Assembly: GCF_016802725.1 (NCBI RefSeq)
Contig: NC_052671.1
Span: forward strand, 17,064,731-17,128,730
Direction of reading: 5' to 3'
Length of the DNA: 64,000 nt
From: Solenopsis invicta
Taxonomy: Eukaryota; Arthropoda; Insecta; Hymenoptera; Formicidae
Shown: piece by piece, positions 36,037 to 47,488 of the stretch
Position numbering within the stretch: the stretch's first letter is position 1
Layout: every line of letters begins with the position of its first letter
Notes under the pieces: generated by a model
Database searches by the model: none
Told to the model about the DNA's origin: nothing
What the model saw: the letters and a program-made list of their open reading frames with translations, nothing else
Program-made: the position numbers and the translations under genes

Positions 36037-36440
36037 GTATATGTATATTTACTAAAAGTATATGCATAGAAGTATTGACTTTTTATAAAATATTGTGATA
36101 AAGCAATTAATTTTGAAATATTATTTTGATAATACTATAACAATATGGTAAATTATCGTACAATTATGTATTATATTTGTGAAATTAAATTTGGAAATAA
36201 ATTATTGTTAATAATTAAGAAAAATATTTTAGTTGTATTATATGCATAAAATATTTGGAAATATAGTTAATCGATATATGTATATGCTTACAAAATGTAC
36301 AATTATTTCTAAATTATAAGGTATAAAATTGCAACGTAAAATATTATACATTTAGCATGGCAGAATTTGAAATAAAGAATTAAATGAGTTTTAAAATAAT
36401 TATAAAGTATTTAGAATACAGCTGTTGAATTTATATTGGC
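35940..36440. repeat. Diverged paralogue of the intronic segment at 4385-4920
   Basis: See 4385-4920. Here the copy contains an expanded (TA)n tract at 35985-36036 in place of a non-repetitive stretch. No paralogous exon was found beside it. Confidence 0.65.
35985..36036. repeat. (TA)n microsatellite
   Basis: About 45 bp of pure TA. Confidence 0.95.
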
Positions 36441-36621
36441 TGCATAATTTTAATTCATTAATATTTAATATGTTTAATAATCTATTATGACTGGGAAGTG
36501 TATCAACACATTTGAAAGAAATAGCTGACCGATTATTTTTACTCAATTAATATTTTTACTTAATATAAACATGAAATAAATAACAAATGAGTAGAGAAGA
36601 ATTGTCAATACCGTTATACTA

Positions 36622-36750
36622 CTGGGCTGCGTTCAGAATGAACGTCTAAGTGCACTCAGACATAAATCTATCTTTGTTTAACATTCGGTAAACAATAAAG
36701 ATAAAACGACATCTGGGCGCATCCGGACGTTTATTCTGAATGTACCCCAG
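36622..36750. mobile_element. 129-bp palindromic MITE
   Basis: Ends CTGGGCTGCGTTCAGAATGA and the inverted TTCTGAATGTACCCCAG pair over about 45 bp with mismatches. The centre forms a second hairpin (ATCTTTGTTTA against TAAACAATAAAGAT). No ORF. Confidence 0.65.
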
Positions 36751-36759
36751 AAGTATTTC

Positions 36760-39360
36760 TTAAACAAAAATTAAAAATAAGAATTTGAAAATCTAAATAC
36801 AAATAAAAAAGTGTATTCTATTTGATGATATAGTTTTCATAATATCGTTTTAAATATTGCAATAATTTAGATTTTGTTTAGATAAGTAAAAATGAGCGTC
36901 CGACAAAATAAGATCCCAAACCAACATAATACACAGTAAAGCTACATTTTTCTTTTATTTTTATTATAATATGAATTATCTGTACAAAATGCTTACAAGT
37001 TAATGTAACAAGAATTCTTAGAAGCCTTCTTTTCATTTCAAAGTAAAACGTTTTTTAATAATTTATGAAAATGGCTTATACTGTTCTTCAAGTTGCAACA
37101 TATAGTACAACAATATACAAACATTAGGTTATTACTTTCGTAAAGAAATCTCTTAATGTTGTATCTGTTATTTTATTTTATATCTTGTATTTTTATAGTC
37201 TGTTTTATCAACAGATGTGCCAAATTACATTGCATCTCAATTTTATATTTAAAACCCCATTATGAAACAAATAAGTGGGAAAAAAATAAAAATAAAACAG
37301 TTAGGACAGTACATGTGAAATGATCTAACATTGTGATTAATATTGTTTAAACTGTGTAGTTTGAAAAGAAATTTTATTCTCGCTTCTAAAGAATTCATTA
37401 TTAGCAGATTTTAAATTTAAATTTAAAAAATTATAAATACATAAATTATTTAAGCAGAAATGTTTTTATCAATATTAATAAAAGCAACGTTTAGTTTCTT
37501 GAATATAAGAGAATGTCCTTTAAGAAATCTGTGTCGATATTGGTAACTTTCCTGTAACATAGATAAATATCTAATACGTTATATCTTATCATGTGCATGT
37601 TAACACTTTAAAAAATCAAGTACATACAATTAATTTGTATAAATTTTTTATTAACTTGTGTATACTAATAACATAATTATGTAAATTTATACTAAATTTT
37701 TATTTATATATATTTCATAAAAAAAGGTATACTGTAAAATATCTTTCATTTTTTTGTACATGCATATTTACAATTATTAGAAAAATTAAATCAATATTTG
37801 TAGAAGATCTATCAAGTTTCCAAAATTTGTACTACCAATTTTATTATTATATACAATGTTAATATAAAATTGATATGAGATGAAATTTCCGAGTAGAAAT
37901 TGTAATGGAGGACTGGCACGGTTCTTGATAGTTTTTTTCCAATGTTTGGACAGACACTGGTAGGAAAAGCAGACGAGGTTCTGGTCACACAAATTACGAC
38001 TGGCCTTTCAGAGAACTAGGTAGTTTTACAGATAGCCATCTGGTCAGTTCTGGGCTTGGAGAGTTTTTATCGTTTTTCGGATAGTTGGATAGAAACTGAC
38101 CGGATCTGATCAATTATGGATAAGAACTGGCCGATCACTAAACAGATTTGCACATCAAAATTTTGAAATATTATAATATATAGATTGTCTCAGACTTATC
38201 GTGACATCCGTTAATGATAAATTCCTGAGATTATTTCAAAAATCCTAATATCGAAGCTGCAATAGTTTTTAAATGAGAAAGATTTAAAATTCATTAATCA
38301 ATTTATCCAAAATTCGCGCGCTCAAGTATCATTGCATATTACATAACAGTGAATTGTATTGTCAAATACACACACGAATCTAATTTTTTTATTTATTCAT
38401 ATAAGTTTGAATACACCTTCATTATTGTGCAATAAAAGAGCATGCAAATTTCGAGTAATTTGATTAATCAACTTCAGATTTTTCTCATTTAGAAACTTGT
38501 AGCTTCGACTTTGATATTAGGATTAATAGTTTCAATTTTGGTATTAGAACTTTGTCTTGAAATGATCTTAGGAATTTGTCATTTATGGATGTTACGTAAA
38601 TCTAGAATACTCTATAATGTATACATATAATAGAAAAGTAATTTTTGAAAATTAAAGAAATGTTACTTTGAATGGTATCTAAAAAATAATTTCATGAATT
38701 TAGTATTTTTTTTACATTGTAAAAATAAAACGGGTATTTGTAACTATAATTAAATATAACAATAAAATAATTATAAAGAGACATTTCTTTAATTAACAAA
38801 AATGTTTTGCGTAGTAGGTATCAATAAAATCATTAAATAGTAAATACATTAAAAATTATCAAGTAATAAATAGTAAAATTCATGATTAAAAAATTGAAGA
38901 ATTAAATAAATAAACCCTAATGTCAATAATATCAATTATATTTATTATATAAATATAGCAATGATAGAAGAAATAGAATACTGCATTAGAATTATAGTGT
39001 TTTATAAAAATATTATATAATTATGCAAAGAAAAATGCCTTAATAAAAGGATGTAAATTTTTCTTAAAACAGTGATGTTTCATATTTAAATAATCTTTTA
39101 TTGAAGAAAACATCAAATATATGCATTTTATATCTGTAAGTATATAATTTTTGAAATTTCTTTATACAATATATTTTTTATATGTATAATATTTGGCATT
39201 TGAAAGATAATCGATTATAAATATTGTATAACAAAATATATGTGATTAAAAATTTGAAATTAAATTTATACTTATTGTGAAATAAAATATTTATCTGGAA
39301 TTCATTAACATCACATTTTGTTTGATTAAAAACAAATTAGCTATCTAAATCAAGCCAGGT
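36760..39360. other. AT-rich stretch with a GGTCAGTTCTGG-type repeat
   Basis: Between 37900 and 38150 short phrases GGTCAGTTCTGGGC, AACTGACCGG and GAACTGGCCGATC recur. Related phrases (GGTCAGTTCCTGCCC, ATTGGCCAG) appear near 39955-39995. Together they suggest a dispersed short repeat. The minus-strand frame at 37786-37992 is not convincing as a gene. The segment at 37250-37430 is paralogous to 27350-27545. Confidence 0.4.
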
Positions 39361-39361
39361 G

Positions 39362-39704
39362 CACCGAAAAAATTGTATTCTTGAAATATGTACTTAATAT
39401 GTCCTCTTAACAGATATAAGAATATTTCCTCTTAAATTAAGAATATATTTTTAATTTGCAAAGATGATTGTCGCCGCCATATGCGCGCTATGCGTGCATC
39501 ACGTTTTCGATGATACGCATTTGTTCACGCCGCGCTGGATCGCGCTCGCACACACGGCAGACGCAGTCTCTTTTTATATTAAGAATATGTTTTTTAGAGG
39601 GTTTTCCTCTTAAATTAAGAAAATCCTCTTGGCGCGTATTTTAGAGGAAAACATACTATAGTTAAGTGGGATATTCTTAAGTTAAGAATACAATTTTTTC
39701 GGTG
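39362..39704. mobile_element. 343-bp MITE with CACCGAAAAAATTG ends and a CG-rich core
   Basis: Perfect inverted ends CACCGAAAAAATTGTATTC enclose repeats of TCCTCTTAAATTAAGAA in both orientations. A strikingly CG-rich core (39470-39560) contains GCGCGCTATGCGTGC. No protein motif and no unambiguous target duplication. Confidence 0.7.
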
Positions 39705-39709
39705 TGGTT

Positions 39710-41110
39710 GTGCTGATTTTATAAATATGTGTAAATATAATTACAAATTTGATTTTTAAAACATTAAAATAATAATACGGATATTTTTTTTATTGTTTAC
39801 TTTTTCTCGCAGTTCGTTAGCATTCCTATTTCTTTGCATTGGAAATTACATTACCTAAGCAGGTAGAAAAGGATTTTTCCGTCACCATTAAAAAGAAAAT
39901 AGTACCCTGTTAATTCTCGGTCAGTATATTGGCATGGTACAAGTATTTACTGTGATATTGAATCAAAGCATTCCAGGTCAGTTCCTGCCCAATTATTGGC
40001 CAGACTTCTAGCTTTGAGACATTCAAGGAGAATCTTATCATGACGATTAAGAAAATTGCGTAGAGCCATGTCGAGGATTTGACTAACATTACTAGTTCGG
40101 GAGATACCACATATGACAACTTATGAATATAGATATTATCAGATATTTGAGATAAATTTATTAGATATCTAGTACGCCATGACAGATTCCTATTTGAAAA
40201 TTTATAATTGCAATATTCATTTGCGCACTAATCAATATTCCAAATTGGAAATATAACAAAATATAATTTAAGTGAGATATACATTTGACAATATAGAATC
40301 TGTATCTGCCCTTAAAGAAGTTTGTCCATTTTGGGTTATCCAGTCATCAATCATATATAATTTTGTAGAGGTAATAATGCATTAAATAAAAAATAGTAAA
40401 AATATCAACAAGTTTTTAATGCAAAATTGTTGATAATAGAATTATAATCCATTTCGCAATTAAGCTCTGCTTCAATGTATAATAATGTTAAAGCATTTAA
40501 ACTCATTACTGCTGTGAGTACTTCTTAAATAGTTTTTACTCCGCCAGGATCGTGTTTATTATCCTCCGTGAAATTAGAACAGTCGATAATGTCATCATAA
40601 ACCTGAATAAGCAAGAACTCGGATCGAACCGAAACCGAAATTGAAATATTGTGCAGGCTAATGGAACTAAAACCGATAACCGGACCAAAATAATTTTTAC
40701 AATTAAAAACAATTTTTTTGGTTCAATTTTAGGTTAGGTTCGGCTTTTTTTAAATGTTGTTAAATATCACTAATATAGTTAAGGTAATTATGAAAAAAAG
40801 TATTACGTCAGAATTGTACCAAATTAATGATCATTGTTCTGATGATACCAACCACGCAACTGAGCATCGAAAGACTATTCTCTGGATTAAAATTTGTGCT
40901 ATTCCTGCTAAAAATATATATTGATAAAGCAATCTTGGAGGATCAACTGATTGGTTAGAAAAAATTGAGTTTTTATCAATAAAGTTTTTTGTAATCTAAC
41001 ATTCATGTTTTTAACATTCCGTAGTTGATTCTAAAGAGTAATATTTTCTCCAATTCGGAATATAAAATAAATACGAAAAAATGAGATTTTTATAATGGTA
41101 AAAAAAATTT
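39710..41110. other. AT-rich stretch without supported gene
   Basis: The minus-strand frame 39910-40119 lies in the GGTCAGTTCCTG-type repeat and shows no domain. A run of AACCGAAACCGAAATTG-like short repeats lies at about 40620-40680. Confidence 0.45.
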
Positions 41111-41120
41111 TAAAGCTTTA

Positions 41121-42030
41121 AAATTTAAAATAATTAATACTTGTCAAAAAGGCCAATGAGAGTCAGCGCGAGTATAAGTGCGCAAATGTTTATTTCTTGT
41201 CAACAAATAATTTCAACGTGTTAATTTCATATCGAATTACAATAACTACGGACGTTTCGACTCATTTTGAGTCATCTTCAGCGCAATATATACAGACTCT
41301 TATCATCATCAGTCAGCAAAAAACGGGAGGACGTCGCGTTACCGGTAGTTTGCCAAATCTGCAGTGGCATCTTCCCCATGACCGTGTCGAAAGAAATGAC
41401 ACTTATCTAGTCAATAATCGTACGTTTTTTTACAAAGATAATATTTAAATTAGTTACATTTGCTTGACTCATCCATTTTTGACTGATGAGGATAACTCAA
41501 GCCTTGGATAAGATTTAGTCTTGTAAGAATAATTACGATTCTCTTGTCACAGTATACACTCAACGACGGAACGTGCTCACTATCACAAGTCAGAATGTAT
41601 ACTGACTGTGTGTTTGGTTTCAAAAACCTTGTTTCAAATTTGCACGCAAATACAAGCAGTCGGGAATATACAGATCAAACTGAATACATAAATACGAGCT
41701 ATAAGATAATATAAGAAAATAAAAGAGTCGTTCACAGCTTGTCATATTGAATAAAAATAAATAAATAACAAGAGTTTAATATTATAAATTATTAATTCTG
41801 TTACAATTTGTTAAGTAATGAGAGATATGCATGATGTAAACAATCAGTATCTGTTTGCAAATTAAGGCTGTTATTTTGTGATTGTGTAACATTTCTGATG
41901 TTAGCCGCCTGCCCAAAAAACGCTCATTGTCTAGGATTTGTATGTTCTCCCAATCAAAATCATGGTTAAAATTGAGTCTGTGTTCAGTGATTACAGAATG
42001 ACTGTTGGTATTTCACTTAATATGGTTATG
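41121..42030 (-). mobile_element. Penelope-like 3' fragment, inverted copy
   Basis: This is the mirror image of 43105-44012, about 95 percent identical by eye. On the minus strand it begins inside the GIY-YIG endonuclease C-terminus and runs through the 3' end, including the hammerhead-like motif (41281-41250). It is a severely 5'-truncated copy lying head to head with the longer copy to its right. Its coding remnant has stops. Confidence 0.85.
41250..41281 (-). ncRNA. Hammerhead-ribozyme-like motif (left, inverted copy)
   Basis: Identical motif on the minus strand in the inverted Penelope-like fragment, at the same distance from the element's 3' end as in the right copy. Confidence 0.5.
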
Positions 42031-42756
42031 GAATGTGTTTCCAGAGGCCCTAAGTAAGATAAACAATAGCTTTGAATTAGTCCCGAACTTGAAGGATAAA
42101 CATTTAGAGCCAGGTCACGAATTAATTTTATTAGATGTCGTTTTGTTATTTACGAATATTCCTATAGACTTAGCGTTAGAAAGCATCTCGAACGGGTGGG
42201 AATTTTTTAGGGACACTTACAGCATTCCAAAACAGGAATTCTTAATGGCGATACAATTTGTTCTTAACTCGACTTATTTTAATTTTGGGAATATTTTCTA
42301 CAGGTAAAAATTTGGGATCCCCCATGGGATCTCCGTTGTCACCTGTGATTACGGACCTCGTTATGCAGAATCTGGAAGCTTGGGCCCTAGGAAAAATTGA
42401 AGTGCATCCACCCTTTTATTTTAGATATGTCGACGACGTGGTGATAGCAGTTCCGGGGAATCTTATTGACCTTTGAACACGTTTAATTTGTTTCACCCAG
42501 AATGCAGTTTACACTGGAAATAAAGGGGGACAGGATAGACTTTTTGGACATCACCATTATTAAGAATAAGGCTTCTTTAATTTTTGATTGGTACCACAAG
42601 CCTACGTTCTTGGGAACATACTTAAATTTTTTATCGGGTCATCCCTTGTCTCAAAAAAGAGGGACAATTATGGGAATGGTTGACAGAGTGTTTTTACTAT
42701 CTGACCCTAAATTCCACAATAAGAATATTGAGCTTATTGTAAACACTTTTAACTAA
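42031..42756 (+). pseudogene. Penelope-type reverse transcriptase, broken
   Basis: In order: KINNSFELVPNLKDKHL, then LDVVLLFTNIPIDLAL (motif A with its aspartate), then GSPMGSPLSPVITDLV (motif B-like), then FYFRYVDDVVIAV (motif C; YVDD at 42426-42437), then KGDRIDFLDITI and FDWYHKPTFLGTYLNF. The frame changes near 42300 and again at about 42470-42500. After 42756 a further 270 bp continue in mixed frames with stops towards the endonuclease. It is inactive as it stands. Confidence 0.9.
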
Positions 42757-42999
42757 TGATTATCCTGCTAAATTTACTTTTGAGACAATAAACAGCCGTC
42801 TTAAATCTCTTATTAATAAAAAGACAATTAATCAGATAAACAAGAACACAGATATTGACACAACAAACAATAGAGTGCCATGATTTTGGTGCCATACATT
42901 CCTTCAATTTCTGATAAATTCAAGACTATCACTAAGAAATTTAATTGTCTTTTTTCAACCTTAGTAAATTGAGCAGATTTATTAAAGTGCAGAAAGATG

Positions 43000-43332
43000 T
43001 TCTTCCGGATAACCATAAGAAAAATGTAGTTTATGTGTAAAAATTGCGATGCGTCATACGTAGGACAAACGGGCCGAAAATTGAAAACAAGAATCACTGA
43101 ACATCGTAACCATATTAAGTGGAATACCAACAGTTATTCTGTAATCACCGAACACAGACTCAATTTTAACCATGATTTTGATTGGGAGAACATAAAAATC
43201 CTAGACAATGAGCGTTTTTTGAGCAGGCGGCTAACATCAGAAATGTTAGACAATCACAAAATAACAGCCTTAATTTGCAAACAGATACTGATTGTTTACA
43301 TCATGCATCTCTCATTACTTAACAAATTGTAA
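43000..43332 (+). pseudogene. GIY-YIG endonuclease domain of the Penelope-like element
   Basis: CKNCDASYVGQTGRKLKTRI followed by TEHRNHIKW matches the GIY-YIG nuclease core of Penelope-like proteins (YVG corresponds to the second half of the motif, with the arginine and EH downstream). It is followed by TEHRLNFNHDFDWEN and LDNERFLSRRLTSEM, the usual C-terminal region. Frame changes occur upstream, so it is detached from the reverse transcriptase. The inverted copy to the left starts inside this domain. Confidence 0.88.
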
Positions 43333-43851
43333 CAGAATTAATAATTTATAATATTAAACTCTTGTTATTTATTTATTTTTATTCAATATGACAAGCTGTG
43401 AACGACTCTTTTATTTTCTTATATTATCTTATAGCTCGTATTTATGTATTCAGTTTGATCTGTATATTCCCGACTGCTTGTATTTGCGTGCAAATTTGAA
43501 ACAAGGTTTTTGAAACCAAACACACAGTCAGTATACATTCTGACTTGTGATAGTGAGCACGTTCCGTCGTTGAGTATATACTGTGACAAGAGAATCGCAA
43601 TTATTCTTACAAGACTAAATCTTATCCAAGGCTTGAGTTATCCTCATCAGTCAAAAATGGATGAGTCAAGCAAATGTAACCAATTTAAATATTATCTTTG
43701 TAAAAACACGTACGATTATTGGCTAGATAAGTGTCATTTCCTTCGACACGGTCATGGGGAAGATGCCATTGCGGATTTGGCAAACCGCCGGTGACGCGAC
43801 GTTCTCCCGTTTTTTGCTGACTGATGATGATAAGAGTCTGTATATATTGCG

Positions 43852-43883
43852 CTGAAGATGACTCAAAATGAGTCGAAACGTCC
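43852..43883 (+). ncRNA. Hammerhead-ribozyme-like motif (right copy)
   Basis: CTGAAGA fits the core CUGANGA. One extra T follows, then the hairpin GACTCA-AAA-TGAGTC, then GAAAC and GTC. The six bases before the core (ATTGCG) can pair with the six after GTC (CGTAGT), allowing wobble, as a stem I. Stem III would be almost absent (ACGT), which suggests activity only as a dimer. Hammerheads are reported in Penelope-like terminal regions. Activity is inferred and the extra T is unusual. Confidence 0.5.
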
Positions 43884-44383
43884 GTAGTTATTGTAATTCG
43901 ATATGAAATTAACACGTTGAAATTGTTTGTTGGCAAGAAATAAACATTTGCGCACTTATACCCGCGCTGACTCTCATTGGCCTTTTTGACGAGTATTAAT
44001 TGTTTTAAATTTCGAGAGTCCTTCATTAACTCTAATCTTTAAAATTTATATTTAAATTTTTTCGGTTTTTTATAGCACCGAAAAAGTTTAAAAATATTAA
44101 TTAAACTTTTAAGACCTTAGGTACTTAGTTCTAGGTTCTGAATAAATAACGATACAGAGCGTCCACGGAGGGACACTTTTTGATTTTTTTTCTTTTATGA
44201 TGATTTGCTAATAAGATTGTTATTTTATAAAAAATGACCATTCACGATGCTACAAGTTGCTGAGATAAAACAGTAGTAAAAAAAGAAAAGAAAAAAAAGG
44301 TCCTGGAAAGACCCCGAACTTCTTATTATAATAATTTATAAACTTTTTATACAATAAATATGAATTTTTTTTTAATATGCAAC

Positions 44384-44657
44384 CGAGGGGGTAACCATTC
44401 TTGAATTCCGGTGTACAATCCGCTAGAAGTCCATGGAATTCCTCGAAGTCCGATGAAGTCCGGCGTAGTTCGACAAAGTTCGACGTAGTCCGGTGAAGTC
44501 CGGTGAAGTCCGGTGAAGTCCAGTGAAGTCTAGTGTAATCTGATGAAATTCAAAGTCCGTGAAGTTCGATGAAGTTCGATGTAGTCCGATGAAATCCAGC
44601 GAAGTCTTGAAGGCCAAAGTTCGGTGTATACTTATTTTCCGAGTGGTTACCCCCTCG
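44384..44657. mobile_element. 274-bp element, 8-bp TSD TATGCAAC, minisatellite interior
   Basis: A perfect 8-bp target duplication TATGCAAC lies at 44376-44383 and 44658-44665. The inverted ends are CGAGGGGGTAACCATTC with one mismatch. An 8-bp duplication fits hAT- or P-type transposons. The interior is almost entirely a 10-bp tandem repeat, so the element has no coding capacity. Confidence 0.85.
44425..44612. repeat. 10-bp minisatellite (GAAGTCCGGT)n
   Basis: About 18 diverged units of the type GAAGTCCGGT, with the most regular part at 44490-44530. It produces a minus-strand frame of LHRTSPDFTG-like repeats, which is a by-product of the tandem repeat. Confidence 0.85.
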
Positions 44658-44999
44658 TATGCAACTTATACTTCTATTATTATTTGTATACATTATAAAT
44701 TTTACAATAGATAATTATATACCAAAAGCATAACTGAAAAAAAATCGAAATCCAAACGGTTACGTTTCATTGTTATCGATAAAAATACTGAAGTTGAAAC
44801 CAAAACCAAAAATTGGATATATCTTTGGATCGTAACCGTACCTGGACTTTTATTTCAGTCCTTGATATCACGTAGCAGGAATTTTTACAGTTGTATACTT
44901 TCTGCATAATTTTAAGAAGCATGTTACATATTAATTTTTTAACTGTAGTTTTGAAGGCCTTGAAAGTGAATTTCAAATAATATGATTAAATTTAATTTG

Positions 45000-45325
45000 T
45001 GTCGTAACGTGTATAAAAATTTGATAAAGTCATGTTATATGCGGGCTGTAGTATGGGCTGGAATATGGACGTTTGCCATTGTGCATCACTCTTTCGACTT
45101 TACAATCTTATTGTAGACGTTATATAATATTTAATAGAAACAAAGAATTTATTTTAAAAAGTTTTAAGATTTTATATGAAAAATTTTTTATCAAAAGATT
45201 ATTTAATAAAAATTTTTTAAAAATAAAATATATTTTATGAAATGTTCGTAAAACCTTGTTTTGTGGCTCTTATTTATGTGTAAAATCTATGAAAGATCAT
45301 TAATTTATATATTTTTTTTATAAAT
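45000..45325. repeat. Dispersed repeat, copy 1 (pair with 61095-61405)
   Basis: It shares AAAGTCATGT, ATATGCGGGCTGT, GCCATTGTGC, CGACTTTACAATCT, ATTGTAGACGTT and AAAATATATTTTAT with 61095-61405 in the same order and orientation. No protein or poly(A) tail is visible, so the class is unknown. Confidence 0.75.
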
Positions 45326-45859
45326 AAAAGTGCCTTTCATGACATGTTGTTAGTATTTCGCGACCCCCCTGCTATTCCACAAACGCATCCTTTCTTCTTC
45401 TCTTCAATTAATTAAATTGTAAATTGTGTTCATTCTCTACACATATATCCTGTAGATGAATTTCTACAGGGTGCTTAGTATAAAACTCTATGGCTAAATT
45501 TGATTAGAATTGTGTTGCGTTGTAAGTTATTGTAAATAAACAAAATAATATTGCATAATCCCCTCCTTTCCTCTATATTTGTCAATTTAGCTCATCAAAC
45601 ATCAAATATATAATAGATATAATGCTATGTAACATAGATATAATACATGTATATGTTATTTTCGGAGTGATACCATTATTGTGCAATATTTACACAATGT
45701 TTCTATCAGGGAAATATTATACAAGTTTAAAATACATTTATATCAACATTTGAGAAAAAGACTGGAAAAGTTTTATACCAAATAATGTTCCTGAATTAGC
45801 ACCATTCAATTTCATTGTTATAACAATTGACAAATGTTAATAGTGTTTTAAGAAACTTA

Positions 45860-46072
45860 GATCTAGTGCATCTGATGCGACTGTTTGGTGCTATTGTTCG
45901 CAAATTCGCAGATTGCGAAGCGTCACTACACCTTCGACTACACCTTGTCGTCACTTCGTCTTCGGGTTGATTACGAACCACGAGTCTCAAAGTTTTCGAT
46001 TGCGCCGATTCAGCAATTATTGAACTTTGCACGCCACGCTAGTTTCACGTTTCCTCGTTTCCCGCATCGTGG
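45860..46072 (+). other. Candidate non-coding 5' exon or promoter region
   Basis: A GC-richer patch in AT-rich DNA contains a TTCGCAA..TTGCGAA inverted pair and ends at CATCGTG|GTAAGTGA, a strong splice donor. No convincing start codon frame spans it. It could be a first exon of a plus-strand gene whose other exons were not found, or chance. Confidence 0.3.
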
Positions 46073-46079
46073 TAAGTGA

Positions 46080-47250
46080 ATTTAACAATGGGCGTAGTGC
46101 TGAGATGTGCAGTATGGTTGCGACGCACAAATCGCCGACTGTGAATTGCAAGACTAATCGTTCTTTTATTTTTATCGGCAAACTCGATAATGATTATTCA
46201 TTATTTTATTTTTTAAAGCTTTATTAAATACTAACATCTTTCTTTTATTATTTTTTTAATATTTTTATATTCTTATTCATTTTTTACATAGTCAAACAAT
46301 TTTTTTGTTATTTAATAAATTATTGCTAGAAATCCAGACGCGCAATTACATAATTAAACCTTTAATTATTATCATGTGTTTATTAATTTGCAATTAATTT
46401 GTTTTTACTCTTCATGCTTTATTCTCAAGAGAGAGAAATAAGCTTCCTATGTTTTTCACCTTCTGGTGAACTGACATGGTGATCAAGCTTCCATCGTATG
46501 ATGCAATTAAGAATTGCAAACGGTGCCAACTAACTGTATTTGGATTTTATGTATGCAAATGGAGAATAAACGCTACGTTGGATGTCTGGCTGCAGTTTGT
46601 TTCCCTCTTTCTGTATTTCTAATTCAAAGTGCGGTGACGCAAGAACGTTTTCTTTCTACATTGTTTTCGTCTCGTTAATTTCCAGATCTTTTGATGCGAA
46701 TAATTTATAAATGTATTTAAGTGTGTTTGTTCATTTAAATTGTCTGTGACAACGTAAATTTAGACAAAATTCAGCGCCAATGTGTTTTTGCATTTTACAG
46801 TGAATTTAATATCCTGTCTTTTTTCTTATATACTTCTCATATATAAATGGGAAGTATACTATAATGTTTGCGAATATTTAGTTAGTGATCCTTGCGAGTT
46901 AGTGATCCTTTAAAAAAATAATTAAGTAAAAATAAAGTAAGAATAAAAATAAGAATAAGCTAAAAATACTAAGAAAGTGCAAGTAGTGATGTTAAATTTA
47001 ATATATAAATTATAAAGAAATATATTTTATACAAGTGCTTGCATTGCTTTAATGTTGAAATCTTTATTTATACAATAAATATTATTAATATATTATATAC
47101 ATGCACGTATACTTATAAAACATCAATTTTAATTAAATTTTTTCTTTTTTTTCACTTAATAATGATTATATATATTTTGTATTTTATTCGTTCAAAAACT
47201 TAGATATGTTAGATAGAAAAGTGTTTTATAGAGGAAATAACAGAGTTATG
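46080..47250. other. AT-rich stretch without supported gene
   Basis: No domain or exon recognised. If the donor at 46073 is real this would be intron. Confidence 0.4.
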
Positions 47251-47257
47251 GAGGGCG

Positions 47258-47488
47258 ATGGGTTATTTTGTCGCTTTATTGCGTACTGTTTTATTTGCAA
47301 CGATTGCGTGCGGTGACATGAACAAATGCACTCTCGTTGAACGACATGACGCACCCTCGTTGATACCCTCGACTATATCATGCACATACGTCGTTATTTG
47401 CCTACATCTACAAATAAACGAAAGAACATATATTTTTATATATGCCCAATATTTTTTTAACAAATACGAATTCTTGTTAAGGCGATAA
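47258..47488 (+). CDS. Doubtful small ORF, unknown
   Basis: A 76-aa plus-strand frame begins with a signal-peptide-like MGYFVALLRTVLFATIACG followed by DMNKCTLVERHD. Codon composition is better than the flanks over the first 50 codons and then turns AT-rich. An equally long minus-strand frame overlaps it, which weakens the case. No family recognised. Confidence 0.2.
   Translation: MGYFVALLRTVLFATIACGDMNKCTLVERHDAPSLIPSTISCTYVVICLHLQINERTYIFIYAQYFFNKYEFLLRR

Larger units (their letters stand above)
42031..44012 (+). mobile_element. Penelope-like retroelement, 5'-truncated
   Basis: A plus-strand copy holds the palm and downstream part of a Penelope-type reverse transcriptase, then a GIY-YIG endonuclease, then a 3' terminal region of about 680 bp. 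Reverse transcriptase plus GIY-YIG is diagnostic for Penelope-like elements. The coding region has at least three frame changes. The 5' part of the reverse transcriptase is missing at the junction with the inverted copy. Confidence 0.9.

Noticed and set aside
43510..43794. 94-aa plus-strand frame in the 3' part of the Penelope-like element
   Set aside because: Lies after the endonuclease in the terminal region. The mirrored copy has substitutions that break it, and no motif is seen.
44423..44617. Minus-strand repeat peptide of LHRTSPDFTG type
   Set aside because: Translation of the 10-bp minisatellite inside the 8-bp-TSD element.
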